DNA from: Candidatus Woesearchaeota archaeon
Lineage (GTDB): Archaea > Nanobdellota > Nanobdellia > Woesearchaeales > JASKKU01
DNA length: 19,444 bases
Assembly (NCBI GenBank): GCA_011045925.1
Contig: DSBS01000091.1
Span: forward strand, 1-19,444
Direction of reading: 5' to 3'
This document shows, piece by piece, positions 1 through 6,918 of the stretch. Position numbers and translations under genes: made by a program. Position 1 is the stretch's first letter. Each line of letters opens with the position of its first letter. The notes beneath the pieces are model-generated. The model searched no databases. It saw only the letters and a program-made list of their open reading frames with translations, and was not told the DNA's origin.

Positions 1-120
1 GCTGATTTGTTTTTTAATTTATTTTTTTCTTGTTCTTTTTCTGTTTTTGTTTCTGGATGTAGCTTGCACGCTTTTTTACCAAAAGTTTTTTATACTTCTA
101 CTCCAAATAAAAGCTTTAAT
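1..120. other. Gene-free T-rich leader region at the window edge
   Basis: No gene is supported here. Bases 7-60 are strongly T-rich, with several T runs of four to seven. On the + strand this resembles the U-rich tracts that end archaeal transcripts, so it may terminate a gene lying to the left, but that gene is outside the window. The right end (about 85-120) holds the promoter of the pilin gene at 121. Confidence 0.4.
86..95 (+). promoter_or_regulatory. TATA-like box for the pilin gene at 121
   Basis: TTTTTATAC-type element. The usual archaeal spacing of about 23 bases from the box end to the transcript start puts initiation near 117, four bases before the ATG, so the transcript would be leaderless or nearly so. 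Confidence 0.55.
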
Positions 121-573
121 ATGAGAAAAGCCCAGGCTGCGATGGAGTACCTTATGTCCTATGGCTGGGCAATTATTGTCGTGCTGATTGTTTTCGGTGC
201 ATTTGTTTATGCAGGGGTGTTAAGGCCCCTGGCGCTTGTTCCTGATAAATGCATAGCCCCAAGCGGGTTTTTTTGCGAATCTTTTTCTTACACAGAAGCC
301 GGCAGCCTATCAATCCTTCTTGCCCCGCAGGTTACCGGAACAAGTGCAGCAGTCACTTTTGAGTCGGTTGTTCCCTCAGGGCTGAGCATAGAGACAGAAT
401 CAATTCCGTCTTTTGAAAGAGGGAAGAATATCCTTATTACAGTTTCTGTAACAGGGGAAAAAGCTCCTGCTGTAGGAAGAAAGCTCAGGGCAAGCTTTGA
501 TATTGCTTACACTGACGACTTTGGGCAGCCTCAGCTTGCATCAGGCGGGGATGTTGTAGTCACAAGAGGATAG
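121..573 (+). CDS. Class III signal peptide pilin-like protein (QAAMEYL type)
   Basis: A 150-residue exported, filament-type protein. It begins MRKAQAAMEYLMSYGWAI: basic residues, an A4|Q5 processing site, Glu9 at mature position +5, then a hydrophobic helix to about residue 33. This is the archaeal class III signal typical of archaellins and type IV pilins, in the QAAMEYLMxYGWAI form common in DPANN and methanogen genomes. The rest is a beta-rich ectodomain with Cys44 and Cys52 as a probable disulfide. The frame stays open upstream to a TTG at 7, but that part is F-rich translation of a T-rich promoter, and the TATA box at 86-95 sits inside it, so the ATG at 121 is chosen. Its nearest relative is the next gene (639-1100), collinear with it over the whole ectodomain. 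Whether it is a major or minor pilin cannot be told. Confidence 0.85.
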   Translation: MRKAQAAMEYLMSYGWAIIVVLIVFGAFVYAGVLRPLALVPDKCIAPSGFFCESFSYTEAGSLSILLAPQVTGTSAAVTFESVVPSGLSIETESIPSFERGKNILITVSVTGEKAPAVGRKLRASFDIAYTDDFGQPQLASGGDVVVTRG

Positions 574-606
574 GCTCTTTCTGGGCTTTGCCGTTTTAGC
601 GAAAGG

Positions 607-614
607 TTTTTATA
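607..614 (+). promoter_or_regulatory. TATA-like box for the gene at 639
   Basis: TTTTTATA, ending 24 bases before the ATG at 639. It predicts a transcript start at about 637, so leaderless. It also argues against the in-frame TTG at 621, which would lie upstream of that start. Confidence 0.55.
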
Positions 615-638
615 TGCTGCTTGCCAGGCAGGGCTAAA

Positions 639-1100
639 ATGGAAAGAACACTAAAAATAATCCTGATAATCTTGGGAATTATATTAATTCCCGCAATTGT
701 TCTTTTTCTTGTTTTTGGGCTGACCTTCACGGGAGTTATTAACCCTATGAACATAGTGCCTGAAAAGTGCAATGCACCAAGCGGGTTTATATGTAATTCT
801 GCGAGAATAGATGAAGGCATACTTACTTTAGTATTAACTCCCCAGGTTTATGGAAGTAACCTGACTGTTACAAGACTTGAGGTAATTACTCCTTCAGCAG
901 CAGCTGCTCCTGGTTTGGATGCCTTAAGGTACACGCCGAGCAATCAACTGGCAGGAATGCCAATCACAATAACAGCACCACTTGCTAACCTGCCTCGATC
1001 TGGAAGGCAAGTTCATCTCGTTTTTGACCTAGAGTATGTAGATGATTTCTCAATAAATAAGAAAGCTGAAGGAGGAGAAATTGTGGTTGAAGTAAGCTGA
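639..1100 (+). CDS. Membrane-anchored paralogue of the preceding pilin, lacking the class III cleavage motif
   Basis: A 153-residue protein of unknown function. It is clearly homologous to the 121-573 product. Both have Cys44 and Cys52 in a PxKCxAPSGFxC context at identical residue numbers, a matching LTPQV/LAPQV block, a VDDF/TDDF block and a GGEIVV/GGDVVV end. The N-terminus differs: MERTLKIILIILG replaces KAQAAMEYL, so no Gly/Ala|Gln site or +5 Glu is present. It should therefore remain as an uncleaved N-terminal transmembrane anchor (residues about 5-33) with the same ectodomain outside. ATG 639 is preferred over TTG 621 because of the TATA spacing. It has its own promoter 66 bases after the first gene. 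Possible roles, all inferred, are a pilus-base or assembly partner, or a non-polymerising competitor. Confidence 0.75.
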   Translation: MERTLKIILIILGIILIPAIVLFLVFGLTFTGVINPMNIVPEKCNAPSGFICNSARIDEGILTLVLTPQVYGSNLTVTRLEVITPSAAAAPGLDALRYTPSNQLAGMPITITAPLANLPRSGRQVHLVFDLEYVDDFSINKKAEGGEIVVEVS

Positions 1101-1130
1101 TTACCTTTTTTTCCGATTTTCTTACCATAA

Positions 1131-1140
1131 CTTTTAAATC
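1131..1140 (+). promoter_or_regulatory. TATA-like box for the radical SAM / mutS unit
   Basis: CTTTTAAATC. The TTTTAAAT core (1132-1139) predicts initiation at about 1162, one base before the ATG at 1163. This indicates a leaderless transcript that could read through into mutS. Confidence 0.55.
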
Positions 1141-1162
1141 CTAACTCTCTTTTTACTTTTTG

Positions 1163-1909
1163 ATGGACTGTTACGTTGATACAAACCTCCTGCTGGAGTT
1201 CAACCCGCTCCTGAACAAGAGGGCAATTCTTGTTAACTTTTATGGCTGCAACTTTAACTGCCCTTTCTGCAACTCTTCTGAGCTAAGGGCTTTCAGGTCT
1301 GATGCAATGACTGACATAAGCGTTATAAAAAACGAGATTGAGCGGGTTTCTTCCAATGCTGACTACATTGTTTTCTCAGGCGGTGAGCCCACGCTTCAGA
1401 GGCTGATCCTCAATTCTCTTTTAAGGCTCTCAAAAAGGCTTGGGCTCCAGGCAGCAATCCAGACAAACGGCTCAAAGCCCTATGTTGTAAGGGATATAAT
1501 CTCCCAGGAGCTTGCCGACACTATCATCCTTGACCTGAAGTCAGGCTTTGACAAAGAAAGCTTTCAGGCATCTACCCTTTCCGAGACTTTCTTCACATCA
1601 GCAGGGCAGAACCTTGCAAAAATAAGAGAAACCCTTGAGATTCTCAAGGAAAGCAAAAGCCATGTGAAGACAATAGTTACAACTGCTGTTGTTCCTGGCC
1701 TTACTGATTCAGAAGAAGCCCTTGCTGAGGTTTACAGCATAGCATCAAAGCTTAAGTTTGAGTGGGTTCTCCAAAGGTTTATCAGCTCAACAGACTTTGG
1801 GGCTGTAAGAAGCCCGGAATTCTCAGAAAAGAAAGCACTGAGTATTTTTGAAATCCAGGAGCTTCTTGGCAGGATAAACAAAAAAAACATAAAAGTCAGG
1901 GTTGTGTGA
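1163..1909 (+). CDS. Radical SAM protein, glycyl-radical-enzyme activase-like (anaerobic RNR activase-like)
   Basis: A 248-residue cytosolic [4Fe-4S] enzyme predicted to cleave S-adenosylmethionine. The cluster motif CX3CX2C is Cys29, Cys33, Cys36 (GCNFNCPFCN), followed by the SAM-binding GGEP at 73-76 (VFSGGEPTLQ). Its length and the CNFNCPFCNS context resemble archaeal proteins annotated as anaerobic ribonucleotide reductase or pyruvate-formate-lyase activating enzymes. The usual SLIDYPGK-like N-terminal segment is replaced by a divergent one, so the substrate is uncertain, and no glycyl-radical enzyme is in the window. ATG 1163 is chosen over TTG 1160 because of the TATA spacing. The stop overlaps a possible GTG start of mutS at 1906, so the two genes probably share a transcript. 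A related alternative is a QueE-like or other small radical SAM enzyme. Confidence 0.75.
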   Translation: MDCYVDTNLLLEFNPLLNKRAILVNFYGCNFNCPFCNSSELRAFRSDAMTDISVIKNEIERVSSNADYIVFSGGEPTLQRLILNSLLRLSKRLGLQAAIQTNGSKPYVVRDIISQELADTIILDLKSGFDKESFQASTLSETFFTSAGQNLAKIRETLEILKESKSHVKTIVTTAVVPGLTDSEEALAEVYSIASKLKFEWVLQRFISSTDFGAVRSPEFSEKKALSIFEIQELLGRINKKNIKVRVV

Positions 1910-1920
1910 GGACAAAAAAA

Positions 1921-4386
1921 ATGGATGATTTGACTCCGGCGATGAGGCAGTATGCACAGCTTAAGAAGTCTTACCCAGACTGCCTGATACTTTTTAGGAT
2001 GGGAGACTTTTACGAGTGCTTTTATGAAGATGCTGTCACAGCCTCCCGGGTTCTTGACATAACTCTTACAGCCCGTGGCAAAGGAGCCAAAAAAGCCCCG
2101 CTTGCAGGTATACCTTATCATGCATTAAACCAATACTTGTCCAGGCTGGTAAAGGCTGGGCTTAAGGTTGCAATTGCAGAGCAGTTGGAAAACCCAAAGG
2201 ACGCAAGAGGCAGGCTTGTTAAAAGAGGCATTACAAGGATTATCACGCCAGGGACAGTAATAGAGCCAGAGCTGCTTGAGAACAAGTCAAATAGCTTTAT
2301 TATAAGCATATTCCTAAGAGGCTCAGCAGGCCTGGCAGTAGCAGATGTTTCAACAGGCGAGTTTTATGTCCAGTCTGTTTCATCAAGGGAAGAGCTTTTC
2401 AGCGAGATATCTGCGCTTTCGCCTAAAGAAGCCCTTCTTCCAAAGTCTTTGGAAGTGGATACCGAGCTTGCCAAATTTATAAAAGACAGGGGAATACTCC
2501 CAACCTTTTGTGAAGACAGCATCTTCTCATCCGAGTTAGCAGCCCAGCAGATAAAAGAGGTTTTTCCGTCAGCAAGCTTTCTCGGCCTGGCATCAGGCAG
2601 CATAAGCCTGATAGAGAAAAGCACAGGCGCATTAATCTCATACCTAAAGGAAAACCACCTTGACTTGTCAAATCTCTCAAAAATCAAGACACTCAGCCAG
2701 AAAGAGGCAATGTCCCTTGATTACATCACACTAAGAAACCTCGAGGTATTTGAAAATATATATGAGAAAAGTGGGCAGAGAACCCTGCTTAAAATGCTTG
2801 ACTGCTGCTCAACCCCGATGGGCTCAAGGCAGCTAAGAAAGGTGCTTTCAAAGCCCCTAATAAGCAAGCAGGAGATAGAAAAGAGATTGTCTGCAGTTGA
2901 TGAGCTCTCAGGCAATAAGATTCTAAGAGATAATTTGTCTGACTGCCTTAAAGGCATCTCAGATATGCAGAGGCTTGCCACAAAAATCTCAGCAGGAAGC
3001 GCAACCCCGAAAGACCTTGTTGCACTAAAAAATTCTTTTTCCATCCTTCCAAGAGTAGCCGGCCTACTTTCAGCTAGCACTTCAGCTTTGCTTAAGCAGG
3101 TTTCTTTGCTTCCTGCTCTTAGGGAGGAGATGGAGCTGATAGCAAAGACATTAAAAGATGAGCCAGGGCTCAAGCCTTCTGAAGGCAATGTTATAAGGGA
3201 AGGCTTTTCAGAAGAGCTGGATGAGTTAAGAACCCTGAAAAGCCAGGGCAGGAATTACATAGCAAGGCTCGAAGAAAAGGAAAGGCAGAGAACAGGCATT
3301 CCCGGCTTAAAGGTAGGATACAACAGGGTTTTTGGGTATTACATACAGATTAGCAAGGGGAAAGCTTCAAGCCTGCCGCATGATTACATGCAAAGGCAGA
3401 CACTTGCAAACTCAGCAAGGTACATTACAGAAGAGCTGAAAGAGCTTGAAGACAGGATTCTGTCAGCAGAGGAAAAAATCTCGGAGCTTGAGCAAAGGTT
3501 TTTTGCACAACTGCTAGAAAAGCTCAAAGCCAGTGTTTCAGGGATAATGGAGTCTGCGGAAAAGGTTTCCCTTCTTGATGTACTGCTTGCATTTGCATCT
3601 ACAAGCGTACTTTATAATTACACCAAGCCTGAAATTGTCGAGCAGGGAGAGATCAGAATCAAAGAAGGCAGGCATCCTGTTGTTGAGAGGTTTGTTGATT
3701 CTTTTATACCAAACGATACAGAACTTAACCCAAGCGAGATAATCATTCTTACAGGCCCAAATATGGCAGGCAAGTCAACCTATCTCAGGCAGGTTTGCCT
3801 TATAGTTCTAATGGCACAGTGCGGGTGCTTTGTTCCGGCTAAGCAGGCAAAAATCAGCATAACAGACAGAATCTTTACAAGAGTAGGTGCGTCGGATGAC
3901 CTTACAAGGGGCCAGAGCACATTTATGGTTGAGATGACAGAGACAGCCAACATTCTGAACAACGCAACAAAAGACTCGCTGGTTGTGCTTGATGAGGTTG
4001 GCAGGGGAACAAGCACTTACGACGGGGTGAGCCTTGCCTGGGCCATAGCAGAGCATATTTACAAGTACATCAAAAGCAAGTCAATATTTGCAACACACTA
4101 CCATGCCCTAAACAAGCTTCCTGAAGAGTTTGAAAACATAAAAAACTCCCAGATGCTGGTAAAGGAAAAAAAAGATGAAATAATATTCCTAAGAAAAATT
4201 GCTCCTGGCGGGACCGACAAAAGCTATGGAATCCATGTAGCTAAGCTTGCCGGGCTTCCAGTTTATGTAATTGAGCGGGCAAAAGAGCTGCAGGAAAAGC
4301 TCATCAGGGAAGATGAGATGCTCTCAAAAGTAAAAGGCAAGAAGTCAGTAAGCCAGAAAACCCTTGCAGACCTATGGGAGCGTTAG
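1921..4386 (+). CDS. mutS: DNA mismatch repair protein MutS
   Basis: An 821-residue mismatch-recognition ATPase of the MutS1 family. The mismatch-binding Phe-X-Glu is F30-Y31-E32 in RMGDFYECFYEDA. Connector, lever (about 250-540) and clamp regions follow. The ATPase has Walker A TGPNMAGKST (611-620), the Walker B LVVLDEVGRGTSTYDG with D691/E692, and the ATHYH switch. The protein ends soon after the ATPase/helix-turn-helix part, slightly shorter than E. coli MutS (853), with no long tetramerisation tail. ATG 1921 aligns with usual MutS N-termini and has a GAGG (1908-1911) nine bases upstream. GTG 1906 would add five residues (MRTKK) and is the alternative. MutS1 is patchy in Archaea and generally regarded as bacterial in origin. 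With mutL next to it, a working pathway is likely. Confidence 0.97.
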   Translation: MDDLTPAMRQYAQLKKSYPDCLILFRMGDFYECFYEDAVTASRVLDITLTARGKGAKKAPLAGIPYHALNQYLSRLVKAGLKVAIAEQLENPKDARGRLVKRGITRIITPGTVIEPELLENKSNSFIISIFLRGSAGLAVADVSTGEFYVQSVSSREELFSEISALSPKEALLPKSLEVDTELAKFIKDRGILPTFCEDSIFSSELAAQQIKEVFPSASFLGLASGSISLIEKSTGALISYLKENHLDLSNLSKIKTLSQKEAMSLDYITLRNLEVFENIYEKSGQRTLLKMLDCCSTPMGSRQLRKVLSKPLISKQEIEKRLSAVDELSGNKILRDNLSDCLKGISDMQRLATKISAGSATPKDLVALKNSFSILPRVAGLLSASTSALLKQVSLLPALREEMELIAKTLKDEPGLKPSEGNVIREGFSEELDELRTLKSQGRNYIARLEEKERQRTGIPGLKVGYNRVFGYYIQISKGKASSLPHDYMQRQTLANSARYITEELKELEDRILSAEEKISELEQRFFAQLLEKLKASVSGIMESAEKVSLLDVLLAFASTSVLYNYTKPEIVEQGEIRIKEGRHPVVERFVDSFIPNDTELNPSEIIILTGPNMAGKSTYLRQVCLIVLMAQCGCFVPAKQAKISITDRIFTRVGASDDLTRGQSTFMVEMTETANILNNATKDSLVVLDEVGRGTSTYDGVSLAWAIAEHIYKYIKSKSIFATHYHALNKLPEEFENIKNSQMLVKEKKDEIIFLRKIAPGGTDKSYGIHVAKLAGLPVYVIERAKELQEKLIREDEMLSKVKGKKSVSQKTLADLWER

Positions 4387-4433
4387 GTTAATTTAGGTTG
4401 TAACCCTTTTTTTCATAGCAAATTATTAACAAA

Positions 4434-4441
4434 TTATAAAA
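4434..4441 (+). promoter_or_regulatory. TATA-like box for mutL
   Basis: TTATAAAA, predicting initiation near 4464, three bases before the mutL ATG at 4467. It shows mutL can be transcribed independently of mutS despite being only 80 bases downstream. Confidence 0.55.
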
Positions 4442-4466
4442 ACAAAAGTGCATTCTTCCTGCCAGC

Positions 4467-6200
4467 ATGGCAAAGATAATAGAGCTGCCAAGAGAGCTCA
4501 TCTTAAAAATAGCAGCGGGCGAGGTTATAGAAAGGCCGGCATCTGTTGTAAAAGAGCTTCTTGAAAACTCAATAGATGCAGGCGCAGTCAGCATTGAGAT
4601 AGAAACCCTTAACGCAGGAAAAAACCTGATAAAAGCCAGCGACAACGGGGAAGGAATTGACGCTGAAGACCTGCCAAAGGTGCTGAAAAGGCACACAACA
4701 AGCAAAATCTCAGCCCTTGCAGACCTTTTTAATATCCACAGCCTAGGTTTCAGGGGAGAAGCCCTTGCAAGCATAGCCTCAGTATCAAGGCTTGAGATTG
4801 TTTCCAGGACAAAAAGCCAGCAGACAGCAGCAAAGCTTTCATACTCGCAGGAGGAAGGCGCCCAGGTTGATGAATGCGCAGCAAACCCTGGCACAACAGT
4901 TATAGTAAAAGACCTTTTCTACAGCACCCCAGCCAGAAAGAAGTTTCTAAAGGCAAATGCAGTAGAGAATAAGCACATATTCAGCTTGGTATTTAATTAC
5001 GCGCTTTGCTATAAGGAAATCTCCTTCAGGCTTTTGCAGGAAGGTGAAGTAACACTCCAAAAGCTGAAGACAAAAACCCTTCTTGAGTCAGCGTCTTACC
5101 TGTTTCCTAAGGATATAACAAAAAACCTTTCTGAATTCAGCACAGAAAAAGGCAATTTAAACATTGAGGCCTTGCTCGGAAACCCAACCATCTCAAGAAA
5201 AGACACAGATTTTATGCTTTTCTTCGTTAACAACAGACTGGTCAGGTCTGAAACACTTGCAAAAGCAGTCTCAGATGCCTACAGCACAACACTTTTTCTG
5301 GACAGGAAGCCGGTTTCAGTGATAAAAATCTCAATAAGCCCTGAAGAAATAGACATAAATGTCCACCCGGCAAAAACCGAGATAAAGTTTAACAGGGAGC
5401 AGGAGGTTTACATTTCTGTTTTTGATGCAGTAAGAGAGTCAATCCTGTCATCAAACATGATAGAGCAGAAAAGTGCAGGCACCCAAAAAAGTTTTTCAGG
5501 TGAAAACATAGGCAAGCCAAAATCGCCTTGCTCAGGATTCACGCCAAAATACCCTATGGAGCCATTAACACAAACCCACTTAAGAGAGCCTTCTTCAACA
5601 TATTCAGCAGAAAAAATAAACGAAAGGTTCAGAATCCTCGGGCAGGTGCATAAGACATACATAATAGCAGAAACAGCAAAGGGCATGGCGGTTATAGACC
5701 AGCACGCAGCGCATGAAAGGATTAACTATGAGAAGCTCATGCAGGAGTTCCAGGCAAGGTCTGTAGAAATCCAAAAGCTGATTAACCCTATTGTTGTATC
5801 CCCTTTGGCGCCGGATTTTGGGATTATCTCCCAAAACCTCAACTTAATAAAAGAGCTTGGTTTTGAGCTAGAGCCTTTTGGAAAGAACGAGTTTATAGTA
5901 AGGTCTCTTCCATCAGTTTTCAGGATGTTTGAAGAGCAAGACCTAAAAGAGCTGTTTGTGGACATCTCAAAAGAGCTAAGGTCAAAAGAGGATAAAGGCA
6001 TGATAAACAAAAGAATCATTTTTACTATGGCCTGCAGGAAATCAATCAAGGCAGGCGATTTGTTCTCGATTCAGGAAAGCTATAAATTGCTTGAAGAGCT
6101 GTTTAAGTGCGAAAAGCCCTACACCTGCCCCCACGGCAGGCCAACCATAATTGAGTTTGACGAAAAAGAAATAGAAAAGATGTTCAAAAGAAAGGGTTAA
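4467..6200 (+). CDS. mutL: DNA mismatch repair protein MutL with endonuclease-type C-terminus
   Basis: A 577-residue GHKL ATPase that couples MutS to strand incision. In the N-terminal ATPase, Glu30 and Asn34 lie in VVKELLENSIDAGA, DNGEG at 59-63, and GFRGEAL at 94-100. A linker at about 325-385 is rich in Ser/Thr/Pro. The C-terminal dimerisation domain carries DQHAAHERINYE (411-422), which fits the DQHA(X)2E(X)4E metal-binding signature of nicking MutL proteins. Supporting metal-site motifs are ACR (Cys523) and CPHGRP (554-559). It should therefore nick DNA itself, which fits the absence of any visible mutH. The ATG at 4467 is leaderless by TATA spacing. The stop lies five bases from the stop of a convergent minus-strand gene. 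Confidence 0.97.
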   Translation: MAKIIELPRELILKIAAGEVIERPASVVKELLENSIDAGAVSIEIETLNAGKNLIKASDNGEGIDAEDLPKVLKRHTTSKISALADLFNIHSLGFRGEALASIASVSRLEIVSRTKSQQTAAKLSYSQEEGAQVDECAANPGTTVIVKDLFYSTPARKKFLKANAVENKHIFSLVFNYALCYKEISFRLLQEGEVTLQKLKTKTLLESASYLFPKDITKNLSEFSTEKGNLNIEALLGNPTISRKDTDFMLFFVNNRLVRSETLAKAVSDAYSTTLFLDRKPVSVIKISISPEEIDINVHPAKTEIKFNREQEVYISVFDAVRESILSSNMIEQKSAGTQKSFSGENIGKPKSPCSGFTPKYPMEPLTQTHLREPSSTYSAEKINERFRILGQVHKTYIIAETAKGMAVIDQHAAHERINYEKLMQEFQARSVEIQKLINPIVVSPLAPDFGIISQNLNLIKELGFELEPFGKNEFIVRSLPSVFRMFEEQDLKELFVDISKELRSKEDKGMINKRIIFTMACRKSIKAGDLFSIQESYKLLEELFKCEKPYTCPHGRPTIIEFDEKEIEKMFKRKG

Positions 6201-6207
6201 TTTTTTT
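6201..6207 (+). terminator. T-run terminator after mutL, overlapping the end of the convergent gene
   Basis: Seven T residues follow directly on the mutL stop, the U-tract form of archaeal intrinsic termination. Bases 6206-6207 are also part of the stop codon of the convergent minus-strand gene. Confidence 0.4.
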
Positions 6208-6691
6208 AAATTCCTAATTCAGTTGAAGTGTATTTAACGCCACATTCAACATTCCTGTTATTAAACTCCCCAATCTTGAGTTTTTTTCCAATTCCAAATA
6301 CATACCTAGGGGTATCATCGTTATCAAGGTAAACAATCGGGAGAATTTCTCCATTTTCATCCACAAAGTAAATGCAGAAATCGTTTCTTATCCCAAAGTC
6401 ATTTTTCATATCCCTTAATGCTGAAGCCTGGTCTGTTTTCTTAGCAAGCTCAACCAGCTTTTCATAGTCAACCCTGTTTCTCAGCACAAAGCTTGATGGC
6501 GTCATCGTATCTTCGCTTGAAACAGCAACCACATTCCTCAGGCTTTTTGACTCGTAATCCAGCATAACCTCAGGGCTTTCCTTCATCCTCGATGAGAAGA
6601 AAACAAAGAAAAGGGTTGCAATTACCATAAACACAATAATCGCAATCATCAGGTCAAAAGATATAACCTGTGCTTTTTTAGCTTCTCTCAT
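6206..6691 (-). CDS. Pilin-like exported protein with variant class III signal (acidic residue at +6)
   Basis: A 161-residue protein of unrecognised family. It begins MREAKKAQVISFDLMIAIIV: basic residues, a candidate A7|Q8 cleavage site and a hydrophobic helix to about residue 31. This is the architecture of type IV pilin-like proteins. The acidic residue is Asp at mature +6 (Q1 V2 I3 S4 F5 D6), not the canonical Glu +5. The ectodomain is mixed alpha/beta with two Cys (in DFCIYF and NVECGV). The start lies 14 bases inside the upstream zinc-ribbon gene and has a strong GGAGG site nine bases before it, so both are made from one transcript. The 6206 and 17394 products share this signal variant and similar length. 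Confidence 0.75.
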   Translation of the reverse strand: MREAKKAQVISFDLMIAIIVFMVIATLFFVFFSSRMKESPEVMLDYESKSLRNVVAVSSEDTMTPSSFVLRNRVDYEKLVELAKKTDQASALRDMKNDFGIRNDFCIYFVDENGEILPIVYLDNDDTPRYVFGIGKKLKIGEFNNRNVECGVKYTSTELGI

Positions 6692-6827
6692 TGTATTCTG
6701 CCTCCTTTATGAAGTCGTCAGCAGTCTTTTCTCTCTCAAGCGTGCCGCTGCTGCCGCAGTAAGGGCAGATTTTTGGAACCTTCTCGGTATTAAACTTATA
6801 CTCACAGTTTGTGCAAACAAGCCTCAT
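6678..6827 (-). CDS. 49-residue zinc ribbon protein
   Basis: A short gene. The product starts MRLVCTNCEYKF and has two CxxC knuckles, Cys5/Cys8 and Cys21/Cys24 (ICPYCGS), followed by a charged helix-like tail ending ADDFIKEAEYNERS. This is a compact rubredoxin-like or zinc-ribbon fold that should bind one Zn or Fe ion. A TATA box at 6851-6860 predicts a transcript start about two bases before its ATG. Its last 14 bases overlap the start of the pilin-like gene (6206-6691), whose ribosome binding site lies inside this gene, so translation may be coupled. Function is unknown. Small zinc ribbons of this type are often adaptors or nucleic-acid-binding proteins. Confidence 0.8.
   Translation of the reverse strand: MRLVCTNCEYKFNTEKVPKICPYCGSSGTLEREKTADDFIKEAEYNERS
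6701..6705 (-). promoter_or_regulatory. Ribosome binding site for the pilin-like gene, inside the zinc ribbon gene
   Basis: GGAGG on the minus strand, nine bases before the ATG at 6691 and within the coding region of the upstream 49-residue gene. It supports the chosen start and the operon arrangement. Confidence 0.7.
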
Positions 6828-6850
6828 ACAGGCTTTCCTCAGAACCGGTT

Positions 6851-6860
6851 ATTTAAATAT
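6851..6860 (-). promoter_or_regulatory. TATA-like box for the zinc ribbon / pilin-like operon
   Basis: ATATTTAAAT on the minus strand. The predicted start is near 6829, two bases before the ATG at 6827, so a leaderless transcript. Confidence 0.55.
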
Positions 6861-6918
6861 TTTGTTCTTTTCTGGCAAGTGAAATAAGCATTTCTGCTAA
6901 AAAGCAGGTTTTTAGCTC

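Noticed and set aside
7..120. In-frame upstream extension of the first pilin that looks like a lipoprotein signal (F-rich, VSGC)
   Set aside because: It is the translation of a T-rich, promoter-bearing stretch. The TATA box lies inside it, and the class III signal starting at 121 is a complete N-terminus on its own.
6894..6907. Small hairpin CTGC-TAAAAA-GCAG between alaX and the zinc ribbon gene
   Set aside because: Only four base pairs. It is not followed by a T-run in the alaX direction, so there is no support as a terminator or RNA gene.
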